NCBI GenBank assembly: GCA_027002755.1
Contig: JALWZI010000166.1
Location: forward strand, 1 to 5,267
Length of the DNA stretch: 5,267 nt
Source: Campylobacteraceae bacterium
GTDB taxonomy: Bacteria; Campylobacterota; Campylobacteria; Campylobacterales; Sulfurovaceae
Reading direction: 5' to 3'
Positions 1-4,740 of this stretch are shown here, piece by piece (position 1 is the stretch's first letter; the number at the start of each line of letters is the position of its first letter). A program made the translations under genes and the position numbers. The notes under the pieces are model-generated. The model was not told the origin of the DNA. It searched no databases and saw only the letters and a list, made by a program, of their open reading frames with translations.

Positions 1-1127
1 GCTTTGGCCTCTTCCACATCGTTGCCCAGGGCCAGGGCGACGGCCATACGTCGGCCGATATGGGATTCGGGTTTGCCGAAGACCCGGACGAAGGTATCTT
101 TACCGAAGGCGTCGTCGGGGACGGTGATTTTGGGGTTGTGGCTCTCATGTTTGGCTTTGTAGGCGGCGCTGGCACCGGGGGCGAAGAACTCGAAATCCAG
201 GGGAAGTCCCAGCACGGCCCGCACATGCAGGGCGAACTCGCTCTGGCTCTGGGTGATCATCGTGACCATTCCCGTATCATGGGGTCTTGGAGAGAGTTCG
301 GAGAAGTAGACTTCGTCACCTTTGACGAAAAACTCCACACCGAAGATCCCCCGGCCGCCCAGTCCGTCGGTGACTGCTTTGGCGATGGCTTGAGCCTTTT
401 GCAGGGCGGTCTCCTTCATGGGCATCGGCTGCCAGGAGAGGACGTAGTCTCCATCCTGCTGGATGTGACCAATGGGTTCGCAGAAGACCGTGCCGGTCTC
501 GTTGCGTACGGTCAGCAGGGTGATCTCGTAGTCGAAAGGGATGAAGGCTTCGACAATGAGCTCACTGGCGTCGCCTCTGGCCTCCTTGGCGATCTCCCAG
601 CTGCGGGGGATCTCTTCGGGGCTGCGGGCGATGCTCTGTCCGTGGCCGGAGCTGCTCATGACGGGTTTGATGACACAGGGGTATCCCAGAGCATCGGCGG
701 CGGCACGAAGTCCCTCGATGCTGTCGACGAAGCGGTAGGCGCTGGTCTTGAGCCCCAGGGTTTCGGCGGCGAAGACCCGGATGTTCTTTCGGTTCATGGT
801 CTTGTTGACCGCTTCGGCATTGGGGATGACATGGTAACCCCGGATCTCTGCTTCGAAGAGGGCATCGATGCTGATGGCCTCCACCTCGGGGAGGATATAG
901 GTGGGCTTTTCCTTCTCGATCAGTTCAAGAACCGCCGCTTTGTCCTGCATGTCAATGACATAGGCCCGGTTGGCCACCAGGTGGGCGGGGGCGTTGGCGT
1001 ACTTGTCCACGGCGATCACTTCGATCCCCAACCGCTGGGCCTCGATGGCGACCTCTTTGCCCAGTTCGCCCGAACCCAGGAGCATGATTTTGATGGAGTC
1101 CTCTTTTAACGGGGTGGTGAAAGTCAT
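1..1127 (-). CDS. purT: Formate-dependent phosphoribosylglycinamide formyltransferase PurT (GAR transformylase 2), 3' end cut by window
   Basis: PurT is a cytosolic ATP-grasp enzyme that makes formyl-GAR from GAR, formate and ATP in purine synthesis. The visible 375 residues align along their length with E. coli PurT (392 residues), so about 15-20 C-terminal residues lie beyond the left edge. Landmarks: the N-terminal nucleotide-fold motif [20 protein letters not shown] at 15-34, ILPEVEAI at 78-85 (E81 matches a GAR-binding Glu), the ATP-grasp loop [11 protein letters not shown] at 154-164 (His where E. coli has Lys), [10 protein letters not shown] at 198-207, the metal-binding Glu pair E265 (GVEFF) and E277 in [14 protein letters not shown], and GRR at 358-360, the expected GAR phosphate site. 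The start ATG at 1127-1125 is preceded by GAGGATGAACT, a good Shine-Dalgarno. It lies downstream of rpsU on the same strand but behind a terminator, so it is probably transcribed on its own. No frameshift is visible. Confidence 0.97.
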   Translation of the reverse strand, partial: MTFTTPLKEDSIKIMLLGSGELGKEVAIEAQRLGIEVIAVDKYANAPAHLVANRAYVIDMQDKAAVLELIEKEKPTYILPEVEAISIDALFEAEIRGYHVIPNAEAVNKTMNRKNIRVFAAETLGLKTSAYRFVDSIEGLRAAADALGYPCVIKPVMSSSGHGQSIARSPEEIPRSWEIAKEARGDASELIVEAFIPFDYEITLLTVRNETGTVFCEPIGHIQQDGDYVLSWQPMPMKETALQKAQAIAKAVTDGLGGRGIFGVEFFVKGDEVYFSELSPRPHDTGMVTMITQSQSEFALHVRAVLGLPLDFEFFAPGASAAYKAKHESHNPKITVPDDAFGKDTFVRVFGKPESHIGRRMAVALALGNDVEEAK

Positions 1128-1157
1128 AGTTCATCCTCGTCGGTTGATGTTGAAGTG

Positions 1158-1163
1158 ATTTTA
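1158..1163 (-). promoter_or_regulatory. Possible -10 element for purT
   Basis: On the minus strand the purT leader reads T-rich sequence, then GCTAAAATCAC. TAAAAT matches five of six bases of the sigma-70 -10 consensus and lies about 30 nt upstream of the purT start codon. No convincing -35 box is seen, which is common in Campylobacterota, where T-rich stretches upstream of the -10 often replace it. The rpsU terminator just upstream argues that purT needs a promoter in this spacer. This is a pattern match only. Confidence 0.35.
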
Positions 1164-1188
1164 GCGAAAAAAGGGAAATGAAAAGAGC

Positions 1189-1209
1189 GTCGTTAGACGT
1201 TTGTCGTTT
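1189..1209. repeat. Three-copy heptanucleotide repeat (GTCGTTT-like) in the purT leader
   Basis: The plus strand reads GTCGTTA, GACGTTT, GTCGTTT as three adjacent 7-mers, followed by a degenerate GAACGGA. The copies differ by one or two bases. Read as RNA on the minus strand, 1186-1201 can also fold into a short hairpin (GACG pairing with CGTC around a 4-nt loop) followed by CUUUUC. The tract lies just upstream of the likely purT promoter. Its function is unknown. Confidence 0.5.
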
Positions 1210-1213
1210 GAAC

Positions 1214-1228
1214 GGAAGCTTTGCTTCC
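1214..1228. other. Perfect 6-bp inverted repeat in the rpsU-purT spacer
   Basis: GGAAGC at 1214-1219 pairs with GCTTCC at 1223-1228 around a 3-nt loop. On neither strand is it followed by a clean T-run, so it is not a convincing terminator. It may be a weak hairpin or a protein-binding palindrome near the purT promoter. Confidence 0.35.
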
Positions 1229-1285
1229 TCTTTGAAATATGATGAGAGAAAAGAGTATTGGTGGAAAGGGTATTGTGAAATTGAG

Positions 1286-1306
1286 AACAAAACCGCCCGG
1301 AGGCGG
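1286..1306 (-). terminator. Intrinsic terminator of rpsU
   Basis: Seven bases after the rpsU stop, the minus strand reads CCGCC, TCCG, GGCGG, then TTTTGTT. This is a five-pair all-GC stem (1302-1306 with 1293-1297) closed by C(UCCG)G, a member of the very stable UNCG tetraloop family, with a U-rich tail. Position, stem and tail all fit Rho-independent termination of rpsU. It should separate rpsU transcription from purT, at least in part. Confidence 0.8.
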
Positions 1307-1312
1307 GGTCCC

Positions 1313-1525
1313 TTAGAGGCGGGACTCGTAGCGGCGAAGCATGTAGAGCTTCTTGAGGATCTTCTTGCGGGTGGCGATCTTCTCTTTTTTGCGGCGCTCG
1401 GTGGGCTTTTCGTAGTGCTGCCGTGCGCGGGCTTCGGTGACGATCAGGTTCCGGTCGCACTGCCGCTTGAATTTGCGGTAGGCTTCCTCGAAAGTATCCC
1501 GAGGAGAAACGACGATACCAGGCAT
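1313..1525 (-). CDS. rpsU: 30S ribosomal protein S21
   Basis: This 70-residue basic protein is a small-subunit ribosomal component that sits near the anti-Shine-Dalgarno end of 16S rRNA and helps translation initiation. It begins [20 protein letters not shown], carries the family core [29 protein letters not shown], and ends in a Lys/Arg-rich tail, [13 protein letters not shown]. Length and tail fit the Campylobacterota form and differ from the E. coli one. The frame stays open upstream to an ATG at 1543, but the six residues that would add (MKGGDC) are encoded by the Shine-Dalgarno region, so the start at 1525 is chosen. A perfect -10 box lies upstream and a terminator directly downstream, so it looks like a monocistronic, strongly expressed gene. 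Confidence 0.97.
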   Translation of the reverse strand: MPGIVVSPRDTFEEAYRKFKRQCDRNLIVTEARARQHYEKPTERRKKEKIATRKKILKKLYMLRRYESRL

Positions 1526-1529
1526 GCAA

Positions 1530-1540
1530 TCACCCCCTTT
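1530..1540 (-). promoter_or_regulatory. Strong Shine-Dalgarno of rpsU, decides the start
   Basis: The minus strand reads AAAGGGGGTGA and then TTGC before the ATG at 1525-1523. It closely matches the 16S anti-Shine-Dalgarno complement with normal spacing. The alternative upstream ATG at 1543-1541 would place this site inside the coding region, so that ATG is rejected. Confidence 0.85.
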
Positions 1541-1578
1541 CATGTCCGATTTTGGCTGAGCCGGGACAAAGTGGCGGA

Positions 1579-1584
1579 ATTATA
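1579..1584 (-). promoter_or_regulatory. -10 box of rpsU
   Basis: The minus strand carries GCTATAAT, an exact TATAAT consensus, about 55 nt upstream of the rpsU start codon. Initiation would fall near 1572, giving a leader of roughly 47 nt. There is no clear -35 hexamer at the usual distance, which is not unusual for this phylum. Confidence 0.6.
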
Positions 1585-1609
1585 GCGGAATATGGATTAG
1601 AGAGAGTTG

Positions 1610-1651
1610 ATTGGGGATTGGGTTATTGGTATATTGGTTATTGGTGTATTG
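1610..1651. repeat. Tandem ATTGG-type repeat with 7/8-nt period between divergent promoters
   Basis: Six ATTG cores begin at 1610, 1617, 1625, 1633, 1640 and 1648, that is at spacings of 7, 8, 8, 7 and 8 nt. Within the tract the 10-mer GGTTATTGGT occurs twice (1621-1630 and 1636-1645). The tract lies between the divergent -10 boxes of rpsU and nnr. It resembles the short tandem heptamer repeats known from cyanobacterial spacers. It could vary in copy number and alter promoter spacing, but this is inference. Confidence 0.7.
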
Positions 1652-1668
1652 TGGAGAGGTGGAAAGAG

Positions 1669-1674
1669 TATAAT
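1669..1674 (+). promoter_or_regulatory. -10 box of nnr
   Basis: An exact TATAAT lies 25 nt upstream of the nnr start codon. Initiation would be near 1681, leaving a leader of about 19 nt that is mostly Shine-Dalgarno. The spacer above it is purine-rich and there is no good -35; the nearest sequence at the right distance is the end of the ATTGG repeat tract, so repeat length could influence this promoter. Confidence 0.55.
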
Positions 1675-1686
1675 TCTCCAAGAGAG

Positions 1687-1696
1687 AAGGAGGTGA
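1687..1696 (+). promoter_or_regulatory. Near-perfect Shine-Dalgarno of nnr
   Basis: AAGGAGGTGA is an uninterrupted 10-base match to the complement of the 16S rRNA 3' end, followed three bases later by the ATG at 1700. It fixes the nnr start there and not at the later Met codon (residue 11). Confidence 0.85.
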
Positions 1697-1699
1697 CGG

Positions 1700-3115
1700 A
1701 TGCAGCGACTCTATCGAAACTGTTATGCGATGGACCGGAAATGTTACGAGGAGTACGGGCTGACGGAGGATCTGCTGATGGAACATGCGGCGGAGGGGAT
1801 GGCCCGCTGCATCCGGGAGCGTTTCGAGGCGGGAAGCAGGGTGCTGATCGCGGCGGGCCCCGGGAACAACGGCGCAGACGGTATCACTCTGGCCAGGCTG
1901 CTGCAGGGGAGTTTCTCACCGCGGCTCTTTCTGCCTCTGGGGGTCAAGTCGCCGATGGCGAAACTCCAGCTGGAGCGGGCCCGCAAGGTGGGGGTGCCCA
2001 CGGTCGAAGAGATCGAAGAGGCCGAGATCGTTGTGGATGCGATTTTCGGTGCCGGTTTGAGCCGCCCGCTGAGTGAAGAGATCGCCGGGATCGTCGAGAG
2101 CCTCAATGCTCTGGAGGGGTTCAAACTCGCCTGCGACATTCCCACGGGGCTCGACGAAGCGGGATGGCCCTCGCCGACCGCCTTCCGGGCCGATCTGACG
2201 GTAACGATGGGGGCCCTCAAAGAGGCGCTCTATCTCGATGCCGCCAAAGAGTATGTGGGGGAGATTCACTGTGTCGATCTGGGAGTGGATCGGATGCTCT
2301 ACGAGGAGGAGAGCTCCGTTCGGCTCCTGGAAGCCACCGATTTTCTTCCTCCACTGCGTTCCGACCGGACGGCAGGCCACAAAGGGACCTTCGGTCATAC
2401 GGCGGTCTTCTGCGGAGAGAAAGAGGGAGCCGGGATCATCGCCGCTTCGGCGGCAGCCCGCTTCGGGGCGGGGCTGACAACGCTGGTGATCCATGAGCAG
2501 GTGGGGGCCCCTGCATTTCTGATGACGGCCACTACGGTTCCCCCCAAAGCCACGGCACTGGCGATCGGGATGGGGTTGGGAGAGTATTTTGAATCGGAGC
2601 TGCTGGAAAAAGAGGTGGTGAACTCGCCGCTTCCGATCGTGCTGGATGCCGATGCCTTCGGCAAGCCGGAGCTCCTGCAGATCCTGCATCAGGAGAACCG
2701 TGAGATCGTCATCACCCCTCATCCTGCCGAGTTTACCCGGCTCTGGAAAATCCTGATGAAGGAGGAACTCGACGTGGAAACGGTCCAGCGGGACCGTTTC
2801 GGGCTGGCACGACGTTTCAGCGCCCGTTTTCCCCATGTGGTACTGCTGCTCAAAGGGGCCAATCCCATCATCGCCCATCTGGGAGAGCTTTTCGTCAATT
2901 CCCTGGGGACGGTGGCCCTGGCCAAAGGCGGCAGCGGCGACGTGCTCAGCGGCCTGATCGCGGCGCTGCTGGCCCAGGGATATGAAGCACTGGATGCGGC
3001 GATCCAGGGGAGTCTGGCCCTGGCTCTGGCCGCCAGGTGTTATGAGGGAGCGGACTACTCGATGCTGCCGACGGATCTGATCGACAATCTCAAATACCTA
3101 AACAATGAGGAGTAA
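1700..3115 (+). CDS. nnr: Bifunctional NAD(P)H-hydrate epimerase / ADP-dependent dehydratase
   Basis: This 471-residue cytosolic enzyme repairs hydrated NADH and NADPH. The N-terminal epimerase domain (about 1-215) interconverts the R and S hydrates; the C-terminal ribokinase-fold dehydratase (about 220-471) restores NAD(P)H using ADP. Epimerase motifs: LMEHAAEGMA at 26-35, the dinucleotide loop GPGNNGADG at 53-61, DAIFGAGL at 113-120 and DIPTGLD at 146-152. Dehydratase motifs: HKGTFG at 227-232, IGMGLG at 289-294, LDADAF at 315-320, TPHPAEFTRL at 339-348, LLKGANPII at 383-391 and AKGGSGDVLSGLIAALLAQG at 408-427, with D414 the expected catalytic Asp. Length is close to other fused Nnr proteins (E. 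coli about 515). Several motifs depart slightly from the commonest form: NNGADG for NNGGDG, IPTG for IPSG and IGMGLG for IGPGLG. It has its own promoter and a very strong Shine-Dalgarno, and is followed after 75 nt by purN on the same strand. Confidence 0.96.
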   Translation: MQRLYRNCYAMDRKCYEEYGLTEDLLMEHAAEGMARCIRERFEAGSRVLIAAGPGNNGADGITLARLLQGSFSPRLFLPLGVKSPMAKLQLERARKVGVPTVEEIEEAEIVVDAIFGAGLSRPLSEEIAGIVESLNALEGFKLACDIPTGLDEAGWPSPTAFRADLTVTMGALKEALYLDAAKEYVGEIHCVDLGVDRMLYEEESSVRLLEATDFLPPLRSDRTAGHKGTFGHTAVFCGEKEGAGIIAASAAARFGAGLTTLVIHEQVGAPAFLMTATTVPPKATALAIGMGLGEYFESELLEKEVVNSPLPIVLDADAFGKPELLQILHQENREIVITPHPAEFTRLWKILMKEELDVETVQRDRFGLARRFSARFPHVVLLLKGANPIIAHLGELFVNSLGTVALAKGGSGDVLSGLIAALLAQGYEALDAAIQGSLALALAARCYEGADYSMLPTDLIDNLKYLNNEE

Positions 3116-3129
3116 GACCCCCAATATGT

Positions 3130-3171
3130 ACCTCTCATTCTCCATTCTCCATTCTCAATCCTCCATCCCTT
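3130..3171. repeat. Tandem ATTCTCC heptamer repeat between nnr and purN
   Basis: Six consecutive 7-mers can be laid out in exact register: ACCTCTC, ATTCTCC, ATTCTCC, ATTCTCA, ATCCTCC, ATCCCTT. Two copies are identical and the outer ones decay, as expected from slippage followed by mutation. The tract fills most of the 75-nt spacer and there is no promoter-like box inside it. If nnr and purN are co-transcribed, it becomes a C/U-rich, poorly structured stretch of mRNA. Confidence 0.75.
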
Positions 3172-3173
3172 TT

Positions 3174-3193
3174 CATAAAGGGACTCTTTTATG
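3174..3193 (+). promoter_or_regulatory. Hairpin covering the purN Shine-Dalgarno and start codon
   Basis: CATAAAGG (3174-3181) pairs with CTTTTATG (3186-3193) around the loop GACT. Seven pairs are Watson-Crick and one is G-U. The right arm ends with the ATG of purN, and the left arm and loop contain the only Shine-Dalgarno candidate, AAAGGGA at 3177-3183. The stem is AU-rich and so of modest strength. It could damp initiation unless opened by a ribosome or factor; this role is inferred. Confidence 0.5.
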
Positions 3194-3748
3194 AAAAGGA
3201 TAGTGGTTCTTTTCAGCGGGCAGGGGAGCAATCTGGCCTATATTTTGAAGCATCTGCATGGCAAAAAACTGGAAGTGGCGGCGACCATGACCAACAATCC
3301 CGAAGCTGAAGGGATCCAAGTCGCCCGGCAACACGGGGTGCCGGTGGAGGTGGTCGATCACCGGGATTTCGCCGATCGGGAAGCTTTCGACCGGGAACTG
3401 GTGAAACGGATCGAGGCGTATCGGCCCGATCTGACGGTCCTGGCCGGCTTCATGCGGATCCTGACGCCGGTCTTTACCGAATCGGTCCGGGCGATCAATC
3501 TGCACCCCTCCCTGCTGCCCAGGCATCGGGGGCTGAATGCGATCGAGAAGAGCTGGGAAGATGAACATCCTGAAGGGGGAGTGACGGTCCATCGGGTCAG
3601 TGGTGAACTCGACGGGGGAGAGGTGATCGTGCAGTATGAGCTGGAGAAAGAGGGGTTCGAAAGCTACGAAGAGTATCACGATGCGATACGCCGGATCGAA
3701 AAAGAGGCTCTCACCGAAGGGATCTGCGACGTTTTAAAATGTGATTAA
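3191..3748 (+). CDS. purN: Phosphoribosylglycinamide formyltransferase PurN (10-formyl-THF dependent)
   Basis: PurN transfers the formyl group of 10-formyltetrahydrofolate to GAR, the third step of purine synthesis, in the cytosol. The 185-residue protein begins MKRIVVLFSGQGSNL, where SGQGSNL at 9-15 is the GAR phosphate loop. It carries VLAGFMRIL at 83-91 (folate site), INLHPSLLP at 102-110 with catalytic N103 and H105, TVHRV with H134, and ELDGGEVI at 139-146 with catalytic D141. All three catalytic positions of the family (Asn, His, Asp) are present. It is shorter than E. coli PurN (212), the difference being at the C-terminus. It lies 75 nt after nnr and 57 nt before thiG. Its start region is within a small hairpin. 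It duplicates the reaction of PurT encoded in the same window, using a different one-carbon donor. Confidence 0.96.
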   Translation: MKRIVVLFSGQGSNLAYILKHLHGKKLEVAATMTNNPEAEGIQVARQHGVPVEVVDHRDFADREAFDRELVKRIEAYRPDLTVLAGFMRILTPVFTESVRAINLHPSLLPRHRGLNAIEKSWEDEHPEGGVTVHRVSGELDGGEVIVQYELEKEGFESYEEYHDAIRRIEKEALTEGICDVLKCD

Positions 3749-3750
3749 GC

Positions 3751-3791
3751 TCTCTGTGTTATAACCCACAGAAGTCTATGAAACTCAGAGA
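3751..3791 (+). other. Two mutually exclusive short stems in the purN-thiG spacer
   Basis: TCTGTG (3753-3758) can pair with CACAGA (3767-3772), while the overlapping TCTCTG (3751-3756) can pair with CAGAGA (3786-3791), the latter ending just before the thiG Shine-Dalgarno AAGGAAAG (3795-3802). Both stems are six pairs and cannot form together. The spacer lacks the conserved core of a TPP riboswitch. The pairs may instead be decayed CTCTGTG-type repeats. Confidence 0.3.
3757..3765 (+). promoter_or_regulatory. Possible extended -10 promoter of thiG
   Basis: TGTTATAAC contains TATAAC (five of six bases of the -10 consensus) preceded by TG one base away, the extended -10 arrangement that can work without a -35. 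It is 41 nt before the thiG start codon, so a transcript would start near 3772. If real, thiG can be expressed independently of nnr and purN. Pattern match only. Confidence 0.35.
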
Positions 3792-3805
3792 AAAAAGGAA
3801 AGATA

Positions 3806-4582
3806 ATGAGCGATATCCTCAAGATCGGAAAATACGAGTTTACCAGCCGCCTCATCGTGGGAAGCGGGAAATATCCCGATTTTCAAACCACCCGGGATGC
3901 CACCCTGGCCAGCAGCAGTGAAATGATCACGGTGGCGGTACGGCGGGTCAACATCACCAACCCCGATGAAGAGAACCTGATGGATTACTTCAAGGATACC
4001 GACGTGAAGTTCCTCCCCAACAGCGCGGGGTGCACCACCGCCGAGGAGGCGATCACCCTCTTCCGCCTCACCCGGGAAGCGACGGGGATCGATCTGATCA
4101 AGCTGGAGGTGATCGGGGATACCGCCAAGACCCTCTACCCCGACGTGATCGAGACGATCAAAGCATGTGAAGTCCTGGCCAAGGACGGCTTTACCATCAT
4201 GGCCTACACCAACGATGACCCCATTGTCGCCAAGCGCCTGGAGGAAGCGGGAGCGGCAGCGGTGATGCCCCTGGCGGCCCCCATCGGCTCGGGGCTGGGG
4301 ATCCAGAACCGTTTCAACGTGGTCTTCGTCAAAGAGGCAGTTTCCGTGCCGGTGATCGTGGATGCGGGGATCGGCTGCGCCAGTGACGCGGCGGCGGCCA
4401 TGGAGCTGGGAGCCGACGGGGTGCTCACCAACACCGCCATCGCCCAGGCCGACAACCCGATCCTCATGGCCGAAGCGATGAAGCACGCCGTCATCGCCGG
4501 ACGGATGAGCTACAAAGCCGGACGCATTCCCAAACGTCCCTTCGCTACCGCCAGCTCTCCGGTGGACGGGATGATTTTTTGA
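3806..4582 (+). CDS. thiG: Thiazole synthase ThiG
   Basis: ThiG is a TIM-barrel enzyme that builds the thiazole phosphate of thiamine from deoxyxylulose 5-phosphate, dehydroglycine and sulfur delivered on ThiS thiocarboxylate. The 258-residue protein matches the family from end to end: [12 protein letters not shown] at 12-23, AVRRVN at 44-49, FLPNSAGC at 69-76, IKLEVIGD at 98-105 with K99 as the Schiff-base lysine, [13 protein letters not shown] at 154-166, VDAGIG at 185-190, GVLTNTAIA at 205-213 and the C-terminal ASSP at 249-252. The start is supported by AAGGAAAG six bases upstream. Its usual partners thiS, thiF and thiH are not in this window, so the gene is separated from them here; no TPP riboswitch is seen. 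It follows purN by 57 nt and faces trpA across a spacer holding a palindromic repeat. Confidence 0.97.
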   Translation: MSDILKIGKYEFTSRLIVGSGKYPDFQTTRDATLASSSEMITVAVRRVNITNPDEENLMDYFKDTDVKFLPNSAGCTTAEEAITLFRLTREATGIDLIKLEVIGDTAKTLYPDVIETIKACEVLAKDGFTIMAYTNDDPIVAKRLEEAGAAAVMPLAAPIGSGLGIQNRFNVVFVKEAVSVPVIVDAGIGCASDAAAAMELGADGVLTNTAIAQADNPILMAEAMKHAVIAGRMSYKAGRIPKRPFATASSPVDGMIF

Positions 4583-4615
4583 TTAAGTGCTCTGAATAAC
4601 TGAAACGATCTTTTT

Positions 4616-4697
4616 CCGTCATCCTGAACTTGATTCAGGATCCACGGTTTGATGGGCATTCAAGGGCCTGGATTCCGGGTCAAGCCCGGAATGACGG
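4616..4697. repeat. Inverted doublet of 29-nt palindromic units (REP/REPIN-like)
   Basis: Unit A (4616-4644, plus strand) and unit B (4697-4669, minus strand) both begin CCGTCAT, have the loop CTTGA and end ATCCA. Each folds into an eight-pair stem: ATCCTGAA with TTCAGGAT (4621-4628 with 4634-4641) in A, ATTCCGGG with CCCGGAAT (4672-4679 with 4685-4692) in B. The copies agree at 21 of 29 positions. All eight differences fall in four base pairs and are paired transitions, so pairing is kept in both. The units are 24 nt apart, and their CCGTCAT ends can also pair with each other to form one large hairpin. Similar GTCAT...ATCC palindromes are familiar from spacers of many bacterial genomes. Confidence 0.85.
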
Positions 4698-4705
4698 TTG
4701 TTTTT
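4672..4705 (+). terminator. Possible terminator for thiG formed by the right repeat unit
   Basis: The GC-rich stem ATTCCGGG/CCCGGAAT is followed by GACGG and then TTGTTTTT. If the outer CCGTCAT/ATGACGG pairing forms, the U-run directly abuts the stem. This would end plus-strand transcription before it runs into trpA. The minus-strand side ends in A-runs, so the same element is not a canonical terminator for trpA. Confidence 0.5.
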
Positions 4706-4726
4706 CAGAACACTCCATGATTAATG

Positions 4727-4736
4727 ACCAATAACC
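4727..4736. repeat. Inverted fragment of the ATTGG-type repeat beside trpA
   Basis: The minus strand reads GGTTATTGGT followed by CATTA immediately after the trpA stop. This 10-mer is identical to the two copies in the 1610-1651 tract. One copy with a partial neighbour suggests a decayed or seed tract of the same repeat family. Chance identity of a 10-mer cannot be excluded. Confidence 0.4.
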
Positions 4737-4740
4737 GATT

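Larger units (their letters stand above)
4586..4714. repeat. Outer inverted repeat enclosing the palindromic doublet (possible MITE-like unit)
   Basis: AGTGCTCTGAA at 4586-4596 and TTCAGAACACT at 4704-4714 are inverted copies matching at 10 of 11 positions. They bracket a 129-bp block that contains the doublet at 4616-4697. TGATTAA occurs at both sides (4580-4586, including the thiG stop, and 4718-4724), as a target duplication might, but the right copy is three bases away from the inverted repeat and the left copy overlaps it by one base. There is no coding capacity. Insertion is a hypothesis; a simple structured spacer is equally possible. Confidence 0.35.

Noticed and set aside
60..1109. 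Long plus-strand open frame of 349 codons opposite purT
   Set aside because: It is the antisense shadow of purT, whose protein matches its family throughout. Stop-poor antisense frames are expected from GC-rich codon use, and the translation has no recognisable domain.
1128..1285. A purine riboswitch in the purT leader
   Set aside because: No three-way-junction core or conserved loop sequences of the purine riboswitch are visible; only short hairpins and a repeat.
1526..1543. Longer S21 starting at the ATG at 1543
   Set aside because: The extra six codons consist of the Shine-Dalgarno region itself, and S21 proteins begin at the MPG start with a length of about 70.
1916..2878. Minus-strand open frame of 320 codons inside nnr
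   Set aside because: Antisense to well-matched Nnr domains, with no Shine-Dalgarno noticed and Pro/Arg/Gln-rich composition typical of shadows.
3785..4486. Minus-strand open frame of 233 codons inside thiG
   Set aside because: Antisense to a full-length ThiG; His/Gly/Asp-rich translation without a family signature.
4586..4740. CRISPR repeats or an autonomous insertion sequence in the thiG-trpA spacer
   Set aside because: There are only two inverted palindromic units, no regular spacers in direct order, and no transposase reading frame.
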